Shown: positions 18,905 to 28,207 of the stretch, piece by piece
Layout: each line of letters starts with the position of its first letter
How positions within the stretch are numbered: the stretch's first letter is position 1
Program-made: the position numbers and the translations under genes
NCBI GenBank assembly: GCA_022764445.1
Contig: JALERT010000138.1
Coordinates: 1 to 35,926, forward strand
Source: Lachnospiraceae bacterium
Lineage (GTDB): Bacteria > Bacillota > Clostridia > Lachnospirales > Lachnospiraceae
DNA length: 35,926 nt
Direction of reading: 5' to 3'
Notes under the pieces: generated by a model
The model's database searches: none
What the model was told of the DNA's origin: nothing
The model's input: only the letters and a program-made list of their open reading frames with translations

Positions 18905-19213
18905 CTATATAAGTATAATGATACCAATACATATTATAATAAATATTAAAACTTTCTCCGCATATAATATCCTGTATTTTATAAGATAATCCTCCGCTGA
19001 TTTAAGCTTCTGCTCCGGATCTATATTAAACTCTCCCTTACCACTATCGCTTTCAAGGTATCTCATTCCCATTATCATAGTATAATAAATATCATATTCT
19101 TCCCGACAGTTTTTACACGAACGGAGATGTTTTAAAAACTCTTCAAGCTCACTGATACTAAGTTCGTCATCGATAAATGGAATATATTTACTCTGTATTT
19201 CCTTACACTTCAT
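18905..19213 (-). CDS. zf-HC2-type zinc-finger membrane protein (anti-sigma-like)
   Basis: 102 aa; HLRSCKNC (Hx3Cx2C) and a C-terminal TM helix EKVLIFIIICIGIIILI. Confidence 0.65.
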   Translation of the reverse strand: MKCKEIQSKYIPFIDDELSISELEEFLKHLRSCKNCREEYDIYYTMIMGMRYLESDSGKGEFNIDPEQKLKSAEDYLIKYRILYAEKVLIFIIICIGIIILI

Positions 19214-19230
19214 AATAAATCACCTTCCTG

Positions 19231-22200
19231 TCAATCCTCAGACCATTTTACATGACTTCCATGACTTCCTTTAGTTACCATCAGTCTTTGTGGAATCTGC
19301 TCCTTTAATTCAGATACATGTGATATTACACCGACAAGTCTCTCATCACCGGCAAGCCCTACAAGAACTCTTACTGCCTTGTCACGCACATCATCGCTTA
19401 GCGAACCAAAGCCTTCATCGATAAACATTGTATCAAGCTTTGTCTTTCCAACAGTATTCTGTACAATATCTGCCATACCAAGAGCCATGGATAAGGACGC
19501 CATAAACGTCTCACCACCTGATAATGTTCTGGCATCTCTTACTTTTCCAGTAACAGGATTTACTACATCAAGCTCCAGTCCTGTTTCACCAAGACCACCT
19601 TTTCCTATATCTCTGCACTTAAGCAGAAATTCCCCTGATGTCATCACCTTAAGTCTTTTATTGGCAGCCTGAATTATCTGTTTAAAATACTGCCTCTGAA
19701 TATAAGTCTGAAAATGTATCTTTCCATTGGCAACGTCATTTAATGATTTAATTACTCTCATTTTATTATTCATATCGCCTCTGGATTTCATAAGTTCATT
19801 TATCCTCTCACGACATTTTTTATTAGTCTGAATTGTAAATGACAGCTTTTCAAGCTCTTTTTCACAGAGAATCATCTCTTCTGAAATAATATCATTTTCA
19901 TTCTGGAGCTTTTCTATATCAACATACTGTCTTCCTTCTGTCTGCTTTTTTAATGTCTGCACACGTGTATTTGTCTGAAGATATTCATTTTCATATGAGG
20001 AAATTTTATCAGCATATTCCTTTTCTTTTTCCATACTAAGAAGTGCTTTATGATAATCATCAACGTCCTCAAAACCATTTAATTTAATTTTAGATGTAAA
20101 TTCATCCCACAGTTTTTCTGTATCATTGTCATTTTTCTTAATACTTTCAATTACTTCGTTTAGTACACTTTTTGTTTCTGTAAATTTCTTTCTTATTATC
20201 TGAAGCTCCTTCTCTGTATCTGTATAATTTTTTTCAAGACTGAGTGACTCTTTCATGCATGACTTTATTTCTTCATTAACATCATCTACACTGTCATGTT
20301 TTAAATTACTTTTTAATATCTTTAACTCTTTTTCTGAGCCTTCAAGCTCTGCTAAAATCAGATGCTTTTTATCATTAAGCTTTTCAATCTCTGTCTCAAT
20401 CTTATCCTTTTTGTCAGAATTATCAATAAGTTCCTGTCTCTTCCTCTTTTTATCATTAATTATATTCAAGGCTTCTCTGCAGTCTGATTCAAGTTTACTT
20501 CCGTTCTCCTCAATTTCTTTCTCTTTATTTTTTATTAACTCATCAATTTCTATGTCATCTTTTTCATCAATGTTTTTATCACCAAATAATCTCTTCATTT
20601 GCTGATTAAGTACTGCTTCGTCTGCTGAAAGTTCGTTAAATACTTTATCTGATTTTTGCTGACATAAATTTTTTGCAGCCTCTTTTTTATCTTCAATATC
20701 TTTTTCCTGCTCTAATATCTCTTTTGTTATTACAACATCTAACCTAACAGCAGGATTTGGATGATTAAGTGAGCCACAAACGGGACATGGCTCATTCTCT
20801 TTAAGTGTCTGTGCTAAAAATGAGGATTGTCCAGCAATATACTGTCTATTACATTCTTCATATCTGTGTCTTTGCTCTTCCCATTCTTTTAAGCTTTCTA
20901 CAAGTTCCTGCTGTAACTTTTCAAGCTTGACTTTTAATTTCTTACAGACTTTATTTTGTGATTTTATCTCAGATAAAGCTTTATCATATTCATCATTTTC
21001 CTTTATCTTCTGCAGTATCTGCTCATATCTTACTTCTGCTCCCTCATACTCTTCAAGCTTCTTTTCTATTTCTTTTTTTCTGTCTGAAAGATTTTTCTCT
21101 TCTTCTTTTAATTTAGTGAAATTAAAAGAGATAGTTTCGTATTCTTTTTTCTTCTTAATATACAGTTCATAACTTTTATCATATTGTCTGTGATTGTCAA
21201 GTTCCTTCTCTAATTCATCCTTCTTTTTTGCATACTCAGGCATCTTTTCGTTATACTCTGACCTTAACTTTTCATAACTTTTCTCTGTCTTATCTAAGAT
21301 TGCACTATTTTCCTCTTCTTCTTTTTCAAGAGCATCTTTCCTTAGAAGAAGGTTATCTTTCTCTTTTACTTTGCCATTATACTCTTTTTCAGTGTATGAA
21401 ACTTCTCTTGCCTTTAAAGAGTTATTAACTGTCTTTTTTTCTTCTTCTATTTCGCTTCTTTTTTCGTCTAATATTGTCAGGTATGATGACTGTTCTTTAA
21501 GTTCGTCCATCATTCGATTCTGATCTTTAGCAAGAGCTATTTCTTTTTCTATTTTATTATAATTGTTTTCCTTTTCCTTATAAATATCATTTTTTTCTTT
21601 GTATATTCCGTTTACTCTTGCTATCTCTTTATCAAGCACCTCCAGAAGATTATCAGGTTCCGAATCTTTTCTCTGGAATGCATCCTCAAACTCATCAAAA
21701 AAAGGGCTTCCCTCATGTATATCTACACCCTTTACTATTTCACCAAGCTGTGTAGAATTTTTAATAATTATACTTTGTACATTCTTATATTTTTCAAAAA
21801 TCTTTTTCTCGATATCTTCATATATCTGTGTAGAAAATATCTGTCTGAATATCTCTTTCCTGTTGCCTGTCTTATCCATTATAAGATCCTGAAATTCTCC
21901 CTGTGCTATCATTGCAATCCTTGAAAACTGTTCCGGAGTAAGACCGACTATTTCCTGAAGCTTTTCATTAATCTGTGCAATCTTTCCAGGATATTCAGTA
22001 CCGTCAGGCATTATAAGACTAACTTTACTGCCCTGGCGTATCATGGAATACTCTCCATCTTTATTCTTCTTTTTACTCTTTCTGTCATATGCAGGATATC
22101 TCTTAACCGTATATTCCTCACAGTTTGTCCCACTTCCGTATTCAAATGTAAATTTTACATATGTTTCACGGTCGTCTTCTGCATATTCACTTCTCATCAT

Positions 22201-22392
22201 GGTGCCTTTTCGTTCTTTCCCACTCATTGTATCAAATAATGCAAACATAATAGCATCGAATATCGTTGACTTTCCTGAACCCGTATCTCCTGCTATAAGG
22301 AAAAGACCGCTTTTTTTCTTACTGAAATCTATAACTTCAAGTCCACCGTACGAACCAAATGCTGACATTTCAAGTCTTACCGGTCTCATCAT
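19231..22392 (-). CDS. sbcC: Exonuclease subunit SbcC
   Basis: 1053 aa SMC-like; LIAGDTGSGKSTIFDAI, zinc hook CPVCG, LSGGETFMASLSMALG. Confidence 0.95.
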   Translation of the reverse strand: MMRPVRLEMSAFGSYGGLEVIDFSKKKSGLFLIAGDTGSGKSTIFDAIMFALFDTMSGKERKGTMMRSEYAEDDRETYVKFTFEYGSGTNCEEYTVKRYPAYDRKSKKKNKDGEYSMIRQGSKVSLIMPDGTEYPGKIAQINEKLQEIVGLTPEQFSRIAMIAQGEFQDLIMDKTGNRKEIFRQIFSTQIYEDIEKKIFEKYKNVQSIIIKNSTQLGEIVKGVDIHEGSPFFDEFEDAFQRKDSEPDNLLEVLDKEIARVNGIYKEKNDIYKEKENNYNKIEKEIALAKDQNRMMDELKEQSSYLTILDEKRSEIEEEKKTVNNSLKAREVSYTEKEYNGKVKEKDNLLLRKDALEKEEEENSAILDKTEKSYEKLRSEYNEKMPEYAKKKDELEKELDNHRQYDKSYELYIKKKKEYETISFNFTKLKEEEKNLSDRKKEIEKKLEEYEGAEVRYEQILQKIKENDEYDKALSEIKSQNKVCKKLKVKLEKLQQELVESLKEWEEQRHRYEECNRQYIAGQSSFLAQTLKENEPCPVCGSLNHPNPAVRLDVVITKEILEQEKDIEDKKEAAKNLCQQKSDKVFNELSADEAVLNQQMKRLFGDKNIDEKDDIEIDELIKNKEKEIEENGSKLESDCREALNIINDKKRKRQELIDNSDKKDKIETEIEKLNDKKHLILAELEGSEKELKILKSNLKHDSVDDVNEEIKSCMKESLSLEKNYTDTEKELQIIRKKFTETKSVLNEVIESIKKNDNDTEKLWDEFTSKIKLNGFEDVDDYHKALLSMEKEKEYADKISSYENEYLQTNTRVQTLKKQTEGRQYVDIEKLQNENDIISEEMILCEKELEKLSFTIQTNKKCRERINELMKSRGDMNNKMRVIKSLNDVANGKIHFQTYIQRQYFKQIIQAANKRLKVMTSGEFLLKCRDIGKGGLGETGLELDVVNPVTGKVRDARTLSGGETFMASLSMALGMADIVQNTVGKTKLDTMFIDEGFGSLSDDVRDKAVRVLVGLAGDERLVGVISHVSELKEQIPQRLMVTKGSHGSHVKWSED

Positions 22393-23540
22393 TGCACCTC
22401 CCCAATTTCTAAAAGTATATCATTCAAAAAATCAATCTCATCATCATCCATATTTCTTCCTGCTACTTCATTAAAGAAAGCTGCAAATGCTTCACGCGGT
22501 GTCATCTGCTTAAGATCTGGAATTTCTTCTTCCATTATCTCTCTGTTTCTTATACTGTCGATAATAATTTCAAGTATATTGTCATAATATCCTTCAAGTA
22601 TATCCTTTACATTATCAGGTATTTCTTCATCCGTTATCGTTATACTTACATAATCATGTCTTATAATTTCATCTGCAGATTCAATTATTTCTTTTAAAGT
22701 TCCCTTAATCTTTCTTACATCTCTTTTATATCTTAATGGGATAGTTCTTATCTTTGGTTCTTCACCTTTTTTATTCATTTCTACAACTGTAATACTTTTA
22801 TTATGACTTACTTCACTGACAGAGTACTTTATAGGTGTCCCACAGTATCTGAAACACTCCCTGCCTATTTTCTGGGCACCGTGTATATGACCGAGTGCTG
22901 CATAATCAAAATCTTCAAGAACCGATATATCTACCGCATCTAGACCTCCGACTATTGCAACCGACTGTTCTGAATCACAAATCTCCGGGCTTTTTCCACA
23001 ATTAACATAAAACTGGTGTGATAAAATAACATTTCTGCTGTTTTTATCTATCTTTTCCACACTGAGAAGTTTTCTTATTACAGCCTCCTCACCGGCTCCT
23101 GCTTCATCCGGCATAAATGTTCGAACCATCCCCGGCTTAATAAATGGCATCAGATAAAAATTCACATCACCAAATTCATCGGTAAGTGTAACCTTCTTTA
23201 GTCTTTCATCTTCTGACTGTGGTGGCATGACAGATATATAAATATTATTTTCTTCCAAAAACTTCTGACCATATCTTAATCTTTCGGCAGAATCGTGATT
23301 TCCTGCTATTATAAGCACTGTATATCCCCTGAGTGCAACAAGTAGTTCATCAAGAAGCGTCATTGCTGATGCTGAAGGAACGGATTTATCGTATATATCC
23401 CCGGAAATTAATATTGCATCAGGCTTTTCTGCCAACGCACACTCAGCCACCTGATTTATAAATTCTCTATGTAATTCTGTTAAATCATAACCATGAAGCT
23501 GCTTTCCAAAATGTAAATCTGATAAATGAAAAAATTTCAT
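22389..23540 (-). CDS. sbcD: Exonuclease subunit SbcD
   Basis: 383 aa; FFHLSDLHFGKQLHG, ISGDIYDKSVPS, IAGNHDSAERL; 4-nt overlap with sbcC. Confidence 0.95.
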   Translation of the reverse strand: MKFFHLSDLHFGKQLHGYDLTELHREFINQVAECALAEKPDAILISGDIYDKSVPSASAMTLLDELLVALRGYTVLIIAGNHDSAERLRYGQKFLEENNIYISVMPPQSEDERLKKVTLTDEFGDVNFYLMPFIKPGMVRTFMPDEAGAGEEAVIRKLLSVEKIDKNSRNVILSHQFYVNCGKSPEICDSEQSVAIVGGLDAVDISVLEDFDYAALGHIHGAQKIGRECFRYCGTPIKYSVSEVSHNKSITVVEMNKKGEEPKIRTIPLRYKRDVRKIKGTLKEIIESADEIIRHDYVSITITDEEIPDNVKDILEGYYDNILEIIIDSIRNREIMEEEIPDLKQMTPREAFAAFFNEVAGRNMDDDEIDFLNDILLEIGEVQ

Positions 23541-23623
23541 ATAATCCCCCTAACATAAACTTTCCATAACAAAACAGACTTATTTTATCGTAACAGTTCA
23601 GCCTTGTGATAAGAAGTAAAATT

Positions 23624-23654
23624 AAAACTGAAGCAAATTCATCACTTCAGTTTT
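23624..23654 (-). terminator. Intrinsic terminator of the ACP gene
   Basis: AAAACTGAAG...CTTCAGTTTT stem followed by AATTTTAC on the minus strand. Confidence 0.7.
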
Positions 23655-23666
23655 GTCAAAAATCAT

Positions 23667-23912
23667 TTATTTTTCAACAAGGCTAATTACTAAATCGGCT
23701 AAACTGTCAACTGAATTAAAATTCTCAGGAATTAGTTCTTCTGATGTTATTTCAATATTGAATGCATCTCCAAGTTCTGTTGCAAGTGAAGCGATATCAA
23801 ATGAATCAAACACCTTATCATCAGCCATTCTTGTTTCTGCTTCAAAGTCAATATCTTCATGCATCTCCTGTAAGATTTCCAATATTTCATCTCTTATTTC
23901 ATCTCTGTCCAT
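23667..23912 (-). CDS. Acyl carrier protein-like
   Basis: MDRDEIRDEILEILQEMHEDIDF...DSFDIASLATELGDAFNIEITSEE; serine in the 4'-phosphopantetheine context DSFD. Start at the ATG following AAGGAG. Confidence 0.8.
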   Translation of the reverse strand: MDRDEIRDEILEILQEMHEDIDFEAETRMADDKVFDSFDIASLATELGDAFNIEITSEELIPENFNSVDSLADLVISLVEK

Positions 23913-24100
23913 TATAGTCTCCTTTTTGCGTAATTTGTGCATTTTTATTTTTCTCACCAGTCCCGATTATAAATGTACTTTCAAAATTCCCTGCATTATT
24001 ACTTTTGATATGTATTTCATTCACCTTATCAAATATCGTCATAAGGATATCACACTATTTTTCATTTTTCAATATTTTTCATTCTAGTGATACACGTTAA

Positions 24101-24139
24101 ATGGGCTATTGAGAGAATTTTTCACTCTCAATAGCCCAT
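24101..24139. terminator. Intrinsic terminator at the cysK 3' side
   Basis: Perfect 15-bp stem ATGGGCTATTGAGAG/CTCTCAATAGCCCAT. Confidence 0.7.
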
Positions 24140-24167
24140 CTTTTATTGATAAATTGAACTATTATAT

Positions 24168-25097
24168 TTAAGAAAATAAAGCCGTTGAATAATATCTGTC
24201 ACCACTGTCAGGAAGAAGAGCGACTATATTCTTACCTTTATTTTCAGGTCTTTTAGCAAGTTCTACTGCTGCCGCAAGTGCTGCTCCTGATGATATACCT
24301 ACAAGTATACCTTCCTTGCCTGCAATTGCCTTGCTGTAATTAAATGCATCATCATCTTTTACAGCAATTACCTCATCATAAATATTTGTATCAAATGTAT
24401 CAGGTATGAATCCTGCACCGATTCCCTGAATCTTATGAGGTCCTGCCTGGCCTGTAGATATAACAGGTGATGATGCCGGCTCTACTGCCACGATTTTCAC
24501 ATCTTTTTTCTTCTCTTTGAGGTATTTTCCTGTTCCTGATACCGTTCCACCTGTTCCTACACCAGCTACAAATATATCAACATTTCCATCTGTATCTTCC
24601 CATATCTCCGGTCCTGTTGTTCTGTAATGAGCCTCCGGATTGGCAGGATTTACAAACTGTCCGGGGATAAAGCTGTCAGGAATCTCTGAGGCAAGTTCAT
24701 TAGCCTTTGCTATAGCACCTTTCATTCCTTTTGCACCCTCTGTAAGCACAAGCTCAGCTCCATATGCTTTTATAATGTTGCGTCGCTCTATTGTCATAGT
24801 TTCCGGAAGAACTATTATAAGTCTGTATCCTTTTGCTGCTGCAATAGCTGCAAGTCCGATACCGGTATTACCTGATGTTGGCTCGATTATTGTTGATCCT
24901 TCTTTAAGCTTGCCTTCTTTTTCTGCTGTTTCTATCATCTCTCTGGCAATTCTGTCTTTTACACTGCCAGATGGATTAAAATATTCAAGTTTTACAAGTA
25001 AGTTAGCCTCAAGACCATATTCTTTTTCAAGATGAGTAAGCTCAACAAGCGGAGTTCTTCCAATAAGTCCCAATGCGCCTTTATATATATTTGACAT
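24168..25097 (-). CDS. cysK: Cysteine synthase (O-acetylserine thiol-lyase)
   Basis: 309 aa; NPSGSVKDRIA, EPTSGNTGIGLA, GTGGTVSGTGKYLKE. Confidence 0.96.
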   Translation of the reverse strand: MSNIYKGALGLIGRTPLVELTHLEKEYGLEANLLVKLEYFNPSGSVKDRIAREMIETAEKEGKLKEGSTIIEPTSGNTGIGLAAIAAAKGYRLIIVLPETMTIERRNIIKAYGAELVLTEGAKGMKGAIAKANELASEIPDSFIPGQFVNPANPEAHYRTTGPEIWEDTDGNVDIFVAGVGTGGTVSGTGKYLKEKKKDVKIVAVEPASSPVISTGQAGPHKIQGIGAGFIPDTFDTNIYDEVIAVKDDDAFNYSKAIAGKEGILVGISSGAALAAAVELAKRPENKGKNIVALLPDSGDRYYSTALFS

Positions 25098-25119
25098 GAT
25101 CTTCCTCCATTTTATTCAT

Positions 25120-25166
25120 ATGTTCTCTCGAAGTCTCTTTGTGAGATATTTTTTCCGAGAGAACAT
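25120..25166 (-). promoter_or_regulatory. Leader hairpin just upstream of the cysK SD
   Basis: ATGTTCTCTCG/CGAGAGAACAT 11-bp stem, about 10 nt upstream of GGAGG. Confidence 0.45.
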
Positions 25167-25180
25167 TCATTATTTATTTC

Positions 25181-25204
25181 GTGGACAAAGTAAACTTTGT
25201 CCAC
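25181..25204. repeat. Perfect palindrome between the sulfhydrylase gene and cysK
   Basis: GTGGACAAAGT-AA-ACTTTGTCCAC. Confidence 0.7.
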
Positions 25205-25251
25205 ATCTAATTCTTTAAATTTATGCTTTAAAATCCTGTATCAAAGCGCTA

Positions 25252-26559
25252 TTACTGTATACTCTTAAAGGCTTCGTCAATATCTTCTATTATATCATCA
25301 ATATTTTCAGTACCGATAGAAAGCCTTATTGTATTAGGCTTAATTCCCTGCTCAGCAAGTTCCTGCTCATTTAACTCTGCATGAGTAGTTGAATATGGAT
25401 GAATTACAAGTGACTTGACATCGGCAACATTGGCAAGAAGTGAGAAAAGCTCGAGATTGTCGATAAATTTCTTTGCTGTTTCTTCTCCACCTTTGATTTC
25501 AAATGTAAATATAGAACCACCACCATTTGGGAAATACTTCTTATATAATTCCTGCTGTGAAGGATCTTTTGATACTGCTGGATGATTTACCTTCTCAACA
25601 AGCGGATGGTTATTAAGGTAATCAACTACCTTAAGTGCATTCTCTACATGACGCTCTACTCTGAGTGATAATGTCTCAAGTCCCTGAAGGAATATCCATG
25701 AATGGAAAGGTGATAAAGTTGCGCCTGTATCTCTAAGAAGTATAGCTCTTATTCTTGTAACGAATGCTGCAGGACCTGCCGCATCAGCAAAACTTATACC
25801 ATGATAGCTTGGGTTTGGCTCAGTAAGCTGTGGGAATTTTCCTGAAGCTTTCCAGTCAAACTTACCACTGTCTACGATTACACCACCTATAGTTGTTCCA
25901 TGGCCACCTATAAACTTAGTAGCAGAGTGAACTACGATATCTGCACCATACTCTATAGGTCTGATAAGGTAAGGTGTACCAAATGTATTATCAATTACAA
26001 GTGGTATATTGTGTGCATGTGCAATATTAGCAATAGTTTCTATATCTGTAACTTCTGAGTTTGGATTACCTAGTGTCTCGATATAAAGAGCCTTTGTATT
26101 ATCCTTGATAGCTGCTTCAAATGCTGATGGATCAAGAGGATCAACAAATGTTGTCTCAACACCGTAATCAACAAGTGTATGTGCTAAAAGATTATATGTA
26201 CCTCCATATATATTCTTTGCAGCGACTATATGATCTCCTGCAAGTGCGAGATTCTGTATGGTATATGTAACTGCTGCTGCACCTGAGCCAACTGCAAGTG
26301 CTGCCACACCACCTTCAAGTGCTGCTATTCTTTTTTCAAATACATCTTCTGTAGGATTTGTAAGTCTTCCATAAATATTACCGGCATCTTTAAGAGCAAA
26401 TCTGTCTGCTGCATGCTGTGAATTATGGAAAACGTATGATGATGTCTGGTAAATTGGTACTGCTCTTGCATCTGTAACAGGATCAGCACTTTCCTGTCCT
26501 ACATGTAACTGAAGTGTTTCAAACTTAAAATCTCTATCTTTATATTCTTTTTTTGCCAT
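25252..26559 (-). CDS. O-acetylhomoserine aminocarboxypropyltransferase (O-acetylhomoserine sulfhydrylase)
   Basis: [64 protein letters not shown]. Start placed at MAKKEYKD after GGAGG, inside the 440-aa ORF. Confidence 0.93.
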   Translation of the reverse strand: MAKKEYKDRDFKFETLQLHVGQESADPVTDARAVPIYQTSSYVFHNSQHAADRFALKDAGNIYGRLTNPTEDVFEKRIAALEGGVAALAVGSGAAAVTYTIQNLALAGDHIVAAKNIYGGTYNLLAHTLVDYGVETTFVDPLDPSAFEAAIKDNTKALYIETLGNPNSEVTDIETIANIAHAHNIPLVIDNTFGTPYLIRPIEYGADIVVHSATKFIGGHGTTIGGVIVDSGKFDWKASGKFPQLTEPNPSYHGISFADAAGPAAFVTRIRAILLRDTGATLSPFHSWIFLQGLETLSLRVERHVENALKVVDYLNNHPLVEKVNHPAVSKDPSQQELYKKYFPNGGGSIFTFEIKGGEETAKKFIDNLELFSLLANVADVKSLVIHPYSTTHAELNEQELAEQGIKPNTIRLSIGTENIDDIIEDIDEAFKSIQ

Positions 26560-26643
26560 AATTTTTTCCTCCATAATCTAAATCTAATTTTCTTTTATTA
26601 TTCTATCTTTTCTGTATTCTTTCGGGCTATTTTTATTAATTTG

Positions 26644-26699
26644 ATTAAGATGTAAGTAAAAACTTTATGGTGCAACCATGCACTCATTGACATCTTAAT
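26644..26699 (-). promoter_or_regulatory. Candidate structured leader between the Cys-rich ORF and the sulfhydrylase gene
   Basis: ATTAAGATGT/ACATCTTAAT closing stem enclosing ATG(A)GTGCA-TGGT-TGCACCAT and AAGT-TTTT-ACTT. Confidence 0.45.
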
Positions 26700-26712
26700 T
26701 TATAACTTAGTT

Positions 26713-26820
26713 TCAACAACATTTATCCTGACACATTACCATCTTTTTACAAATAAAATTTTTAAAACACATTCGATCGTCTTTTAAATTGTAATAGTTA
26801 AAAACATTTAATCTCTCCAT
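26713..26820 (-). CDS. Unannotated 35-aa Cys/Met-rich small ORF, candidate leader peptide
   Basis: AGGAGG-TTCATT-ATG; MERLNVFNYYNLKDDRMCFKNFICKKMVMCQDKCC*; preceded by a TTGACA-17-TATTAT promoter. Too short for the ORF track. Confidence 0.7.
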   Translation of the reverse strand: MERLNVFNYYNLKDDRMCFKNFICKKMVMCQDKCC

Positions 26821-26848
26821 AATGAACCTCCTGTATATAACTATCATA

Positions 26849-26875
26849 CAATTCATATTGTATTAATATGAATTG
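26849..26875. promoter_or_regulatory. Inverted repeat near the expected transcription start of the leader-ORF transcript
   Basis: CAATTCATAT-TGTATTA-ATATGAATTG. Confidence 0.5.
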
Positions 26876-26886
26876 CTGTTGTTCAT

Positions 26887-26923
26887 ATAATATCCTATTA
26901 TTCCTACTTTGTCAATAGGATAT
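26887..26923 (-). promoter_or_regulatory. Sigma-A promoter with overlapping operator-like inverted repeats
   Basis: Minus strand TTGACA (26910-26915), 17-nt spacer, TATTAT (26887-26892); ATATCCTATT (26890-26899)/AATAGGATAT (26914-26923); also CCTA-N9-TAGG (26903-26919). Confidence 0.7.
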
Positions 26924-26954
26924 TGTGACTTTTTTTATTTGTATGGCATAACTG

Positions 26955-28037
26955 TTACCTTTTTTCTATAATTCCTCCGCCATATATGTGATCTTTTTCA
27001 TATAAAACAAGTGCCTGTCCAGGTGTAACAGCCCTCTGTTTCTCTTTAAACTCGCATTTTAATCTGCCATTTCCAAGAGGTGTCACACGACACTCCGCTC
27101 CTTTATGTGAATATCTTATTTTTCCCATAAGTTCTTTAGGTTCTTTCATATCTTCAACTGCCATAAAAGAAGCATCTTTTACATATACCGTATCACTGTA
27201 TACACTATCGCCATCACCAAGAACGACCTCATTAGTATCTTTTTTTATTTCACATACATAATATGGATTTTTACCCGGTAAGTTAAGGCCTTTTCTCTGA
27301 CCTATTGTATAATGTTCTATTCCTTTGTGTGTTCCTAGTACATTTCCATCTCTATCCACAAAATTGCCCGGTTTACATTTCTCTCCTGTCTCCCTCTCTA
27401 TAAATCCTGCATAATCATGATCAGGAACAAAACAGATATCCTGACTGTCACTTTTATGTGCAACAATAAGGCCTGCCTCTTCAGCTATTTTTCTTATTTC
27501 ATCTTTATTGTAATCACCAACAGGCATAAGCGTATGAGATAACTGGTATTGATTGAGATTATATAAGGCATACGTCTGATCCTTATGTCTTGTTGCAGAC
27601 TCCTGTATGGTATATCTTCCGTTAGGAAGCTGTAAAATTCTCGCATAATGACCTGTTGCTATATAGTCTGCCCCAATTTCTACAGCTCGTCTAAGAAGCG
27701 ACTCCCATTTTACATATCTGTTACACGCAATACACGGATTAGGTGTATTACCATTTTTATATTCTTTTACAAAATAATCTATAACTGATTTTTGGAAATC
27801 ATCCCTGAAATTCATGACATAATAAGGAATATCGAGTGTCTGTGCAACACGCCTTGCATCCTCTACAGCCGACAAACCACAGCATCCTCCCTCATGTTCT
27901 ATGGTACACGCATCTTCTTTCTGCCATATCTGCATAGTAACGCCTGTTACATCATAACCCTGCTCTTTTAAAAGATATGCCGCAACTGATGAATCTACTC
28001 CCCCCGACATACCAACTACAACTTTTTTTCTTCCCAT
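26955..28037 (-). CDS. mnmA: tRNA-specific 2-thiouridylase
   Basis: KVVVGMSGGVDSSVAAYLLKEQGYDVTGVTMQIW, CGLSAVEDARRVA, TPNPCIACNRYVKW. Start moved to MGRKK after AGGAG. Confidence 0.95.
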   Translation of the reverse strand: MGRKKVVVGMSGGVDSSVAAYLLKEQGYDVTGVTMQIWQKEDACTIEHEGGCCGLSAVEDARRVAQTLDIPYYVMNFRDDFQKSVIDYFVKEYKNGNTPNPCIACNRYVKWESLLRRAVEIGADYIATGHYARILQLPNGRYTIQESATRHKDQTYALYNLNQYQLSHTLMPVGDYNKDEIRKIAEEAGLIVAHKSDSQDICFVPDHDYAGFIERETGEKCKPGNFVDRDGNVLGTHKGIEHYTIGQRKGLNLPGKNPYYVCEIKKDTNEVVLGDGDSVYSDTVYVKDASFMAVEDMKEPKELMGKIRYSHKGAECRVTPLGNGRLKCEFKEKQRAVTPGQALVLYEKDHIYGGGIIEKR

Positions 28038-28061
28038 TTTTATCTCCTTTTCTAAAATTAT

Positions 28062-28093
28062 GTTACTGTACACACTTATAGTTTTACAGTAAC
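28062..28093 (+). repeat. Copy F: minimal variant-ITR element
   Basis: GTTACTGTACACAC...TACAGTAAC between mnmA and the nifU-like gene. Confidence 0.6.
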
Positions 28094-28118
28094 CATAAAT
28101 CTTCTTATCTACAACAAA

Positions 28119-28142
28119 TGTGCGCCGTATATACGACGCACA
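28119..28142. terminator. Hairpin downstream of the nifU-like gene
   Basis: TGTGCGYCGT-ATAT-ACGRCGCACA stem. Confidence 0.5.
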
Positions 28143-28207
28143 TCATTATTTTAATTTTAAAAATATAACTTCAGGCAAGCCCGAATCTCTTTAATTTTAG
28201 TACTCTT

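Noticed and set aside
26580-26880. SAM (S-box) riboswitch or T-box upstream of the sulfhydrylase gene
   Set aside because: No S-box core (CTTATCAAGAG...GGTGGAGGGA type) and no T-box AGGGTGGNACCGCG motif could be read; the leader contains an ORF instead.
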